From positions 1 to 5,656 of the forward strand of contig CADCOX010000061.1 in assembly GCA_902803195.1 (NCBI GenBank): a stretch of DNA of 5,656 nucleotides. The letters are read 5' to 3'. This DNA is from an uncultured Bacteroidales bacterium (GTDB lineage: Bacteria > Bacteroidota > Bacteroidia > Bacteroidales > Bacteroidaceae). The translations under genes and the position numbers were made by a program. The notes below the pieces were generated by a model. It worked only from the letters and a program-made list of their open reading frames with translations. It had not been told where the DNA came from and made no database searches. Positions 1 through 5,656 of the stretch are shown one piece after another; position 1 is the first letter of the stretch; the number at the start of each line of letters is the position of its first letter.

Positions 1-1934
1 CACGACTGATGGAGCAGGTGGGACGTGTCATCGCTAAGGAGATTCGCTTGCAAGGCGGCCACATCAGCTACGGCCCTGTGCTCGACTTGGCACGTGACCC
101 GAGGTGGTCGCGCGTCGAGGAGACGATGGGCGAAGACCCTGTCCTCACGGCACAGATGGGAGCCGCTATGGTCCATGGACTGGGCGGCGGTCGCCTCGAC
201 GAGCCCTTCGCCACGCTGGCTACCCTTAAGCACTTCATTGCTTACGGCACTACCGAAGGTGGACAGAACGGTGCGCCCTCTGTCGTGGGCGAGCGTGACC
301 TCTTGGAGAACTTCCTGCCACCTTTCCGTCAAGCCATCGATGCAGGAGCCCTCTCGGTGATGACGTCCTATAACTCGATGGACGGCGTGCCCTGCACGGC
401 CAATCGCCAACTACTCACCGACCTGCTGCGTCGAGAGTGGCAGTTCGGCGGCTTCGTCGTCAGCGACCTCTTCAGCATCGACGGGATAGCTGGGACGCAT
501 CGCGTAGCGGCCGACCGGCGGCAGGCGGGCGTGATGGCGCTGGAGGCCGGTGTCGACGTGGACCTCGGGGCGTCGTCCTACGCGCAGCTCATCACAGCGG
601 TGCGTGAGGGGCTCGTCAGCGAGGCGCTTATTGACACGGCTGTGGCTCGCGTCCTGCGCTTGAAGTTCGCAATGGGACTTTTCGATCATCCTTACGTCGA
701 CCCGAAGGCTGCTCGTGAAGTGGGCAGCGACGAACATAAGCAGTTGGCGCTGAACGCGGCACGCGAAGCGGTCACGCTCCTGAAGAATGATACCACCGGA
801 GGCGCTACGGTTGGCGCACCTGTACTGCCGCTGTCCCGCGGCAAACATGTCCTCGTATGTGGCCCCAATGCTGACAACCGCTATAACCTCCTTGGTGACT
901 ATACGGCTCCGCAGGCCGATGGAGACGTAGTGACGATCCTCGATGGCATACGTGCCAAGGTGGGGGATGCCCATGTGGATTATGTCAAGGGCTGTGCCGT
1001 GCGCGACACGACCGACAGCCATATTGGCGAAGCCGTGGCTGCAGCTCAGCGTGCTGATGTCATCGTTTGTTGCGTCGGCGGCTCCAGTGCTCGTGACTTC
1101 CGAACAAGCTACAAGGAGACGGGCGCTGCCGAGGCTGACAGTCACGTGGTCAGCGATATGGACTGTGGCGAGGGCTTTGACCGAGCTACGCTTTCGCTGC
1201 TCGGCCATCAGCAACGCCTTCTCGAAGCGTTGAAGGCAACGGGCAAACCGCTTGTGGTGGTCTACATCGAAGGGCGCCCGCTCCTCAAGAACTGGGCTGC
1301 TGTGAATGCTGATGCGCTACTAACGGCCTACTATCCTGGTGGACAAGGCGGTGCGGCCATCGCCGATGTGCTCTATGGCGATTATAATCCAGCTGGGCGC
1401 CTGCCTGTCAGTGTTCCTGCAGATGTGGGACAGTTGCCTGTCTATTATAACAAACGCGCCCCTCGTGCTCACGACTATGTCGAGATGGCCGCTGCGCCCC
1501 TCTATCCCTTCGGCTATGGGTTGAGCTACACGACCTTCGACTATGCCAACCTGCGCATTGAGGCCGAATCTGCACAAACGCAGTCGCAGGCAATTATGCA
1601 AACTGGAAAAGCCTCTCCTTGGCAAACTCCTTTGTACCGCGTCAGCGTGGACGTCACCAACACGGGCAACCGCGATGGCGAGGAGGTTGTGCAACTTTAC
1701 CTTCACGATGACCTCGCCAGTGTTGTCCAGCCTCTGCGCCAGCTGAAGGCCTTTGAACGTGTAGCTATCCCCAAAGGTGCGACACGTACCGTCACGTTCT
1801 CTCTCACCCAAGATGATTTCGCTCTCATTGACCGTAAGTTCCAACGTGTTGTAGAGCCTGGCACTTTCACCATTATGGTAGGCCGCTCATCAGCTGACAT
1901 CTGCCTCACGGGAAAGATCGCGATTGCAGAGTGA
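1..1934 (+). CDS. Glycoside hydrolase family 3 beta-glycosidase (beta-glucosidase or beta-xylosidase type), 5' end outside window
   Basis: This enzyme releases sugars from the non-reducing ends of beta-linked oligosaccharides by the retaining GH3 mechanism. The frame is open to the left edge (codons from base 3 read R-L-M), so the ATG at base 9 is probably internal and roughly 100 N-terminal residues, including any signal peptide, are missing. Counting from that ATG, the TIM-barrel domain runs to about residue 230. It contains a D-P-R-W...GEDP motif near residues 30-43, the conserved K74-H75 pair, and GFVVSDL with the likely nucleophile D153. The alpha/beta sandwich covers about 255-510; E388 in GEGFDRATL fits the usual acid/base position, and PFGYGLSY closes the domain (about 500-507). 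A fibronectin III-like domain begins at VSVDVTNTGN (545) and ends near 615. A linker of about 30 residues (about 515-544), rich in Q and A, precedes it. Substrate (glucoside or xyloside) cannot be decided from the sequence. It converges with the minus-strand genes and is not part of their operon. Confidence 0.95.
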   Translation, partial: RLMEQVGRVIAKEIRLQGGHISYGPVLDLARDPRWSRVEETMGEDPVLTAQMGAAMVHGLGGGRLDEPFATLATLKHFIAYGTTEGGQNGAPSVVGERDLLENFLPPFRQAIDAGALSVMTSYNSMDGVPCTANRQLLTDLLRREWQFGGFVVSDLFSIDGIAGTHRVAADRRQAGVMALEAGVDVDLGASSYAQLITAVREGLVSEALIDTAVARVLRLKFAMGLFDHPYVDPKAAREVGSDEHKQLALNAAREAVTLLKNDTTGGATVGAPVLPLSRGKHVLVCGPNADNRYNLLGDYTAPQADGDVVTILDGIRAKVGDAHVDYVKGCAVRDTTDSHIGEAVAAAQRADVIVCCVGGSSARDFRTSYKETGAAEADSHVVSDMDCGEGFDRATLSLLGHQQRLLEALKATGKPLVVVYIEGRPLLKNWAAVNADALLTAYYPGGQGGAAIADVLYGDYNPAGRLPVSVPADVGQLPVYYNKRAPRAHDYVEMAAAPLYPFGYGLSYTTFDYANLRIEAESAQTQSQAIMQTGKASPWQTPLYRVSVDVTNTGNRDGEEVVQLYLHDDLASVVQPLRQLKAFERVAIPKGATRTVTFSLTQDDFALIDRKFQRVVEPGTFTIMVGRSSADICLTGKIAIAE

Positions 1935-1950
1935 AGTTCCTTTCAGCTTA

Positions 1951-2143
1951 CGCATAGCCTTACACGTATATAGGCACAAGCCTTCACGTATATACGCATA
2001 GCCTTACACGTATATAGGCACAAGCCTTCACGTATATAGGCACAAGCCTTCACGTATATAGGCACAAGCCTTCACGTATATACGCATAGCCTTACACGTA
2101 TATAGGCACAAGCCTTCACGTATATACGTACAAGCCTTCACGT
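1951..2143. repeat. 22-bp tandem repeat array with two unit types, 8 full copies plus one partial
   Basis: Eight head-to-tail units of exactly 22 bp are followed by a degenerate ninth. Type A begins CGCATAGCCTTA and type B begins GGCACAAGCCTT; both end in CACGTATATA. A units start at 1951, 1995 and 2083. B units start at 1973, 2017, 2039, 2061 and 2105. A partial B-like unit lies at 2127-2143 and lacks the terminal ATATA. Copies within each type are identical, which suggests recent duplication or homogenisation. A/B differences can be read as six substitutions or as two compensating single-base indels. Since 22 is not a multiple of 3, no frame stays open and the array is not coding. It lies between the GH3 stop codon and the terminator, so it would be transcribed as the 3' untranslated region of the GH3 gene. 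Its function is unknown; it may be a variable-number repeat or a set of protein-binding or RNA-hairpin units. Confidence 0.97.
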
Positions 2144-2144
2144 C

Positions 2145-2209
2145 CGCATAAAGAAACTCCGCTTCAGGGGAATGCTATCCTGCTGAAGCGGAGTATTGGT
2201 TTTTATGCG
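2145..2209. terminator. Bidirectional intrinsic terminator between convergent genes
   Basis: A perfect 12-bp inverted repeat, ACTCCGCTTCAG (2156-2167) and CTGAAGCGGAGT (2183-2194), encloses a 15-nt loop. On the plus strand it is followed by ATTGGTTTTT (2195-2204), ending in five Ts. On the minus strand it is followed by TTCTTTATG, also T-rich. A second, outer 8-bp pairing, CGCATAAA (2145-2152) with TTTATGCG (2202-2209), makes the A and T tracts complementary, the usual design of a terminator working in both directions. It would end the GH3 transcript after the repeat array and end the minus-strand transcript about 20 bp past the beta-helix gene's stop codon. Confidence 0.92.
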
Positions 2210-2229
2210 CTGATTGTGTCGGCTAATGC

Positions 2230-3531
2230 TTAGTATTTGAAGTTGCCGCTGACGGTGCCGCCTTCGCCGGGACGGAAGACGTTGTCGAGCTTAATGCCTT
2301 GACTCTTAGTGCCCGTGTTGGTGACAGTGAGCGAACCGCCAGTAGCGGTGAGGGTGGTAGCGCGCACGCCGCGACTCTTGACTCCCGTGGCACTGACGGT
2401 GGTGGCACCGCCGGCGATGGTGAGCGTCAAGTCAGCTTTCAGACCGGTTGCGCGGTTCTCCTCGCCTGCTGAATCAACGAATACGCCGCCTGCCACGGTA
2501 ATGCCAACAGTAGGAGAGGTGGCTTTGGAACCGATGGTCATATTGCCGTCGCTGGCGATGGCCCTGGAGCCATTAGCAGTGGAGGTAAGGTTGATGGTGA
2601 CAGAACCATCGAGCAGTTGCATGTGAGGCACGATGGAAGTGTTGTTGGCATCTGCATCGAGACGGATGCCTTTGCTGTCGACGCTGGCGAGGGTGAGGTT
2701 GATGCTTCCGCCGTTCATGATGAACTGACCATTGAGGTCTTCGGCTGAGGAGGCATCCGTTTCAACTTGCAGGCCATCGGCTGCCGTGCCGCTGATGGTG
2801 ATGTTGCCGCCGTTCATCTGGAAGTATTCGCCGCAGTGGATGCCGTCGGCAGCGGCACCGGTGATGGTGATGTCGCCTACACTTTTCTTCAGCAAGAGAT
2901 ATTCGTTCGAGCGGAGGGCGTGGTTAGTCTTACCGGCGATGGTGAGCGAACCGCCACCTGATACCTCGAGGTGTCCTTGGCAATTGAGAGCTGCTTTGTG
3001 AGTACCTCCTGCGGCATCGGTGAAGCTATTGGTGGTGCCGTCCTCGATGATGAGATCTATGCGCTTGCCGCATTGGATGTCGAGGGCTGCGCCGCTGGTG
3101 CTGACGAGGTTGATGCCATCGAGGTGGAACTTACATTTATAGGTACCATTGTAAGTGAGTGAGCCTGATGACGAAGAGCCCTTGAGGATGAACTCCTGCT
3201 CGGAGGACGTATTGGCGTTCGTGATGACGACATCACCACCAGAGATGGTGGCTGTCACTCCCTCGACATTCTCGGGAATGTCAACATCGACTGTTGTGCC
3301 GGACCAAGTGATGGTGACGGGGTAGATTACGGTGATGCTGTCGATGGCAGCCGTGGAGTAGGTGTCACCGCCTACCGTGATGGTCGATCCGGCGGTGGAG
3401 TAGGGTACCGTGGGCGTTTCGGCTATGGCGTAGCGCGTGCTTTCGCCGCCCTGCCAAACGCGAATCCATTGTGCTTGTGTGGTGATGGCTCCAGCACAAA
3501 GGAGGAGCATCGAGAGGAATAATTTCTTCAT
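2230..3531 (-). CDS. Exported Cthe_2159-like carbohydrate-binding beta-helix protein
   Basis: A 433-residue exported protein. Residues 1-21 form a signal peptide (MKKLFLSMLLL core, cleavage probably near TTQAQ). Residues 22-70 form a small beta domain ending in the A-I-D-S-I-T-V motif, a common preface in Bacteroidetes exported proteins. From about residue 72 onward the sequence is rich in G, T, S and beta-branched residues and resembles the Cthe_2159 carbohydrate-binding family (PF14262-like). That family's Clostridium thermocellum member is reported to be a calcium-binding right-handed beta-helix that binds cellulose and pectin-type acidic polymers. Short rung motifs recur: ALDIQC (149), AALNC (180), ADGIHC (228), ADGLQV (251), SKGIRL (286), SRAIAS (322), ATGLKA (361), SRGVRA (386), SQGIKL (410). 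The spacing is often 23-25 residues. The product is complete, ends in GNFKY, and has no sorting tail of its own. It is the last gene of the run; only 3 bp separate its ATG from the preceding stop codon, so translational coupling is likely. The ligand is inferred from family only, and no lyase catalytic residues were identified. Confidence 0.88.
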   Translation of the reverse strand: MKKLFLSMLLLCAGAITTQAQWIRVWQGGESTRYAIAETPTVPYSTAGSTITVGGDTYSTAAIDSITVIYPVTITWSGTTVDVDIPENVEGVTATISGGDVVITNANTSSEQEFILKGSSSSGSLTYNGTYKCKFHLDGINLVSTSGAALDIQCGKRIDLIIEDGTTNSFTDAAGGTHKAALNCQGHLEVSGGGSLTIAGKTNHALRSNEYLLLKKSVGDITITGAAADGIHCGEYFQMNGGNITISGTAADGLQVETDASSAEDLNGQFIMNGGSINLTLASVDSKGIRLDADANNTSIVPHMQLLDGSVTINLTSTANGSRAIASDGNMTIGSKATSPTVGITVAGGVFVDSAGEENRATGLKADLTLTIAGGATTVSATGVKSRGVRATTLTATGGSLTVTNTGTKSQGIKLDNVFRPGEGGTVSGNFKY

Positions 3532-3534
3532 GGC

Positions 3535-3984
3535 TTAGCGAATGACTTTAAGGGTTCTGTTGCCGAGGCGTGCAATGTAGAGGCCGTGAGGCAGGTCATA
3601 GAGTTGGACTTCGCTGCGGTTGCCGCTGACGTACTGCTGTCGGACAACTTGTCCGTTGGCGTTGTAGATGAGCAAGAGACCCTGCCCGTCTGCGACGATG
3701 CGGCCAGCCTCGATGCAGAGGTCGGCAGCGGGGCGTGCGATGGAACGGATGCCATCGGCTACGGACGTAAAGGAAAACTGACTGAAGTTGGCCAAAGGCA
3801 TGGACGTTGTGGCGCCGTCGGTCGTAGTGACGACGATGTCTGAGCCCTCGAAGGTAATCTTGCGAACTGATTTAAGGGCGATGCTCTGCTCCATGGAGGT
3901 GGAGGTGAGCGTGAGGTAGTTATAGGTGTCGGCCATCATGAAAGAGGGCATGGCCAACAGGAGAATCGTGATTAAGCGTTTCAT
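3535..3984 (-). CDS. Small exported protein with T9SS type A-like C-terminal sorting tail
   Basis: A 149-residue protein with a signal peptide (MKRLITILLLAMPSFMMA, cleavage near residue 18). Residues 20-75 hold a short beta-rich segment with the pattern K-I-T-F...VVTTTDG...MPLANFSQFSF, widespread in exported Bacteroidetes proteins. Residues about 88-149 match a type IX secretion C-terminal (Por secretion) tail: LLLIYNANGQVV, then VQLYDLPHGLYIARLGNRTLKVIR. In larger proteins this tail marks cargo for export through the outer membrane; here there is almost no cargo between signal peptide and tail. The ATG is preceded on its strand by an A-rich stretch (AGAAAGAA) and no clear Shine-Dalgarno. It is 77 bp downstream of the DUF2490 gene and 3 bp upstream of the beta-helix gene, so co-expression and a shared surface role with the latter are likely. 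Such tails also occur in species without a full T9SS, so real T9SS export is uncertain. Confidence 0.85.
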   Translation of the reverse strand: MKRLITILLLAMPSFMMADTYNYLTLTSTSMEQSIALKSVRKITFEGSDIVVTTTDGATTSMPLANFSQFSFTSVADGIRSIARPAADLCIEAGRIVADGQGLLLIYNANGQVVRQQYVSGNRSEVQLYDLPHGLYIARLGNRTLKVIR

Positions 3985-4061
3985 TTCTTTCTGCCGTTGT
4001 TCTTTTTTTGTTTGACTTCCATCGGCGTGCGACGGCGTTTCCTGAAAAATAAGATGATTGT

Positions 4062-4871
4062 TTAGAATTTGAATTTATATCCGATGCTGACGGCATGGAT
4101 GTTCTCGTTGCCTTCGTCTTCATTTTCATGGGTAAAGACGTAGGCCGCTGAAACCTTATGCTGCTTGCTGACGCTGTACTCGGTACCCACCGCGGTACGA
4201 ATCTTGTCGAGGTTCCAACTGTCGCTCATGTTGTTGTGAGTCTCTACACTGAAGAAGGGCTCCCATAGCCATCCTTTCTTGTCGATGGCGAATTTCAGAC
4301 GGGAGCGCAAGAGGTGGCGGTCCCAGGCGTTCTTGTGCTTGATGACGCTCTCAATTTCTTCCCATTCGGTGATATTGCCTTCGGCGTCATAAGAAGGATC
4401 GCGATAGCGTGTGCGGTCAATATCGCGTGCAGCCTGATGCGTGTACTGATAGCGTTCGCGCAAGCTGATGCGAAGTGTCTTCCAGAAGCGCTTGTCGGCG
4501 GTGATGTCCAAGCTGATGCGATGGCGATGAGCCCAATGGGCGGCGTCCACATTGTAGCCGTTGAAGCGCCCGGAATTATTGCCGTAGTTTTCCTTCCATT
4601 CTTCAAGATAGTGGCGCTCAATGAAAGTGTAGCTGAGGCCGAACTTGAGGTATTTGCCCAGCTTGTAGTCGAGGCCTATGCTGGCGTCGAAGCGGTTGGC
4701 GTCTTCCATCCAGTCGAACGAGCGAAAGCCCACGGCGGCATCGATGCTGAAATTGTAGGGCAGTACTTTGGTCACGCCCACTTCGGTCCAGATGGCACCA
4801 TAGCTCTCAGTGTCCTGAGCATGAGTGAGCAGGGGCAAGGCTGCAAAGGCCAGAATAAGAAAGCGTCTCAT
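4062..4871 (-). CDS. DUF2490 family outer-membrane beta-barrel protein
   Basis: A 269-residue protein when started at the ATG at 4871-4869. That start gives a clean signal peptide, MRRFLILAFAALPLLTHAQ, cleaved before DTES. A longer open frame begins at 4928, but its extra 19 residues (MLVSDVCLASSNTKHLTTT) are polar, would bury the signal peptide, and would overlap the preceding gene by 35 bp; it is rejected. The mature part has alternating aromatic and polar strands (FSIDAAVGFRSF, FDASIGLDYKLGKYLKFGLSYTF, HRISLDITADKRF, LRISLRERYQY, LRSRLKFAI) and ends in a phenylalanine (SIGYKFKF), the usual C-terminal signature for outer-membrane assembly. This is the DUF2490 pattern, whose function is not established. 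It follows the DUF4956 gene by 22 bp, consistent with one transcript. A role as a channel or anchor for the downstream exported proteins is only a guess. Confidence 0.88.
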   Translation of the reverse strand: MRRFLILAFAALPLLTHAQDTESYGAIWTEVGVTKVLPYNFSIDAAVGFRSFDWMEDANRFDASIGLDYKLGKYLKFGLSYTFIERHYLEEWKENYGNNSGRFNGYNVDAAHWAHRHRISLDITADKRFWKTLRISLRERYQYTHQAARDIDRTRYRDPSYDAEGNITEWEEIESVIKHKNAWDRHLLRSRLKFAIDKKGWLWEPFFSVETHNNMSDSWNLDKIRTAVGTEYSVSKQHKVSAAYVFTHENEDEGNENIHAVSIGYKFKF

Positions 4872-4893
4872 TGTGGTGGTAAGGTGTTTAGTG

Positions 4894-5607
4894 TTAGAGC
4901 TCGCGAGGCATACGTCCGAAACGAGCAATGCTGTTGCCTACGTCGGAGGGATCTTCATAGAAGATGCGGATGAGGGGGGAGTCCTTCAGATAGTCGATCA
5001 TGCCAATCTCGATGCGCGTGATCTTCAGTCCGGTGCGTTTCTCGAGGTCAGCTTTCAGTTCCTCGCGTTTCTCGGGCTTGATAAGTTCAACGTTGTCGTA
5101 GCGAATAATCTTGGACGCCTCTTGGCTCATCACTTTGGAACTCTCGAAGATCCAAGCCATAATGATAAAGGCGATGTTGACGAAAAGGATGGTAACGATG
5201 CCCACGCCATCCCAGTAGTCGGCCTTCGGGTGGTAGTCGCCGTGGGCTACGGCGTTCACCACACTCAGCGCGATGAGCATGAACAGATAAGTCATCTCGC
5301 GAATAGGCACGGCTTCCGTGCGGAAACGCATAATGCCGAAGATGGCGAACAGACCCATGGCGGCTCCGATGTTCATGCCTTCGCCCTCCATGAGGCTGAC
5401 GAGCAGGAAGATGCTCATGGCCATGAGGATGAAGATGAACGCGTAGTCACGACGATGGCTGCGGGGGAAGTAGAAGCAGCGGGCAATGATCGTTACGACG
5501 ACGAGGTTGACAAGGAATCGTAGCGCCAACGAGATGAATTGTTGAGGGTCGAGGAGGGTGAGTCCAAACTGTTGACCGAGCTCATAGTTGATTTGAGTGA
5601 AATCCAT
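4894..5607 (-). CDS. DUF4956 family inner-membrane protein
   Basis: A 237-residue integral membrane protein. Hydrophobic segments lie at about residues 26-45, 54-72, 78-92, 104-121 and 134-153, followed by a soluble C-terminal domain (about 158-237) that is charged (KPEKREELKADLEKRTGLKITRIEIG) and probably cytosolic. The strongly conserved-looking core is GAAMGLFAIFGIMRFRTEAVPIREMTYLF (about 81-109), where Arg and Glu sit inside or next to the membrane; this is the hallmark by which I assign DUF4956. The biochemical function is unknown. Family members are often found beside VTC-type polyphosphate polymerase genes and CotH-like kinases; such a partner could lie just right of the window. The ATG at 5607-5605 begins MDFTQINYELG; no Shine-Dalgarno is visible in the A-rich leader. 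It is the first gene of the visible run. Confidence 0.9.
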   Translation of the reverse strand: MDFTQINYELGQQFGLTLLDPQQFISLALRFLVNLVVVTIIARCFYFPRSHRRDYAFIFILMAMSIFLLVSLMEGEGMNIGAAMGLFAIFGIMRFRTEAVPIREMTYLFMLIALSVVNAVAHGDYHPKADYWDGVGIVTILFVNIAFIIMAWIFESSKVMSQEASKIIRYDNVELIKPEKREELKADLEKRTGLKITRIEIGMIDYLKDSPLIRIFYEDPSDVGNSIARFGRMPREL

Positions 5608-5656
5608 TGAAGATGTATTTGTTTGTTTTTATGATTCGTAGGATGAAAGTGGGCGA

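Noticed and set aside
411..1214. Long minus-strand open frame (267 codons) inside the GH3 gene
   Set aside because: It lies wholly opposite a well-supported enzyme domain, resembles no family I know, and has no signal peptide or domain pattern; it is a by-product of codon bias in the GH3 gene.
1951..2143. CRISPR array
   Set aside because: Units are contiguous 22-bp tandem copies without unique spacers, and there are no cas genes in the window.
1951..2143. Promoter cluster within the repeats, from the TATATA boxes
   Set aside because: TTGTG- or TTCACG-like elements lie at 1 or 23 bp from the TATATA boxes, not at a working spacing, and the Bacteroidetes consensus is absent.
3529..3540. Frameshift splitting one larger gene into the 149- and 433-codon genes
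   Set aside because: Both products have their own signal peptide, and the first ends in a complete sorting-type tail, so they are separate genes.
3985..4061. Promoter in the 77-bp gap before the small tail protein
   Set aside because: The minus strand has TATTTTTC, one base off the Bacteroidetes -7 pattern TAnnTTTG, but no TTTG at the right distance upstream; too weak to call, though an internal promoter is not excluded.
4314..5523. Long plus-strand open frames (219 and 232 codons) opposite the DUF2490 and DUF4956 genes
   Set aside because: Their sequences are the antisense of conserved membrane and barrel segments and look like low-complexity shadow protein; the minus-strand genes explain the region.

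Overview
The window looks like a chromosomal segment from a Bacteroidota bacterium, most likely a Prevotella-like gut or rumen species. This rests on the protein families (a GH3 glycosidase of the Bacteroidetes type, DUF4956, DUF2490, a type IX-like sorting tail, a Cthe_2159-like beta-helix), on start codons without clear Shine-Dalgarno sequences, and on A-rich leaders. It is inference, because no marker gene is present.

Layout: (1) Bases 1-1934, plus strand: a GH3 beta-glycosidase missing its N-terminus at the window edge. (2) Bases 1935-2229 hold no gene. They contain a striking array of 22-bp tandem repeats (1951-2143) made of two alternating unit types, followed by a strong bidirectional terminator (2145-2209). 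(3) Bases 2230-5607, minus strand: four tightly packed genes read from right to left. These are a DUF4956 membrane protein (5607-4894), a DUF2490 outer-membrane beta-barrel protein (4871-4062), a small exported protein with a T9SS-type C-terminal tail (3984-3535), and an exported right-handed beta-helix protein of the Cthe_2159 carbohydrate-binding family (3531-2230). The GH3 gene and this run converge on the shared terminator.

The four minus-strand genes probably form an operon. Gaps are 22, 77 and 3 bp, and all the products belong to the envelope: one inner-membrane protein with a cytosolic tail, one outer-membrane barrel, and two exported proteins. DUF4956 genes are often next to VTC-type polyphosphate polymerase genes, so the operon may continue to the right of the window. 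The function of the set is unknown. A surface polymer-binding or polymer-making module is a reasonable hypothesis, not a demonstrated one. The GH3 enzyme faces the other way and is probably an independent polysaccharide-degradation gene.

No tRNA, rRNA, CRISPR array, insertion sequence or phage gene was seen. The best candidates for something undescribed are the two-type 22-bp repeat array in the GH3 3' region and the four-gene envelope cluster.
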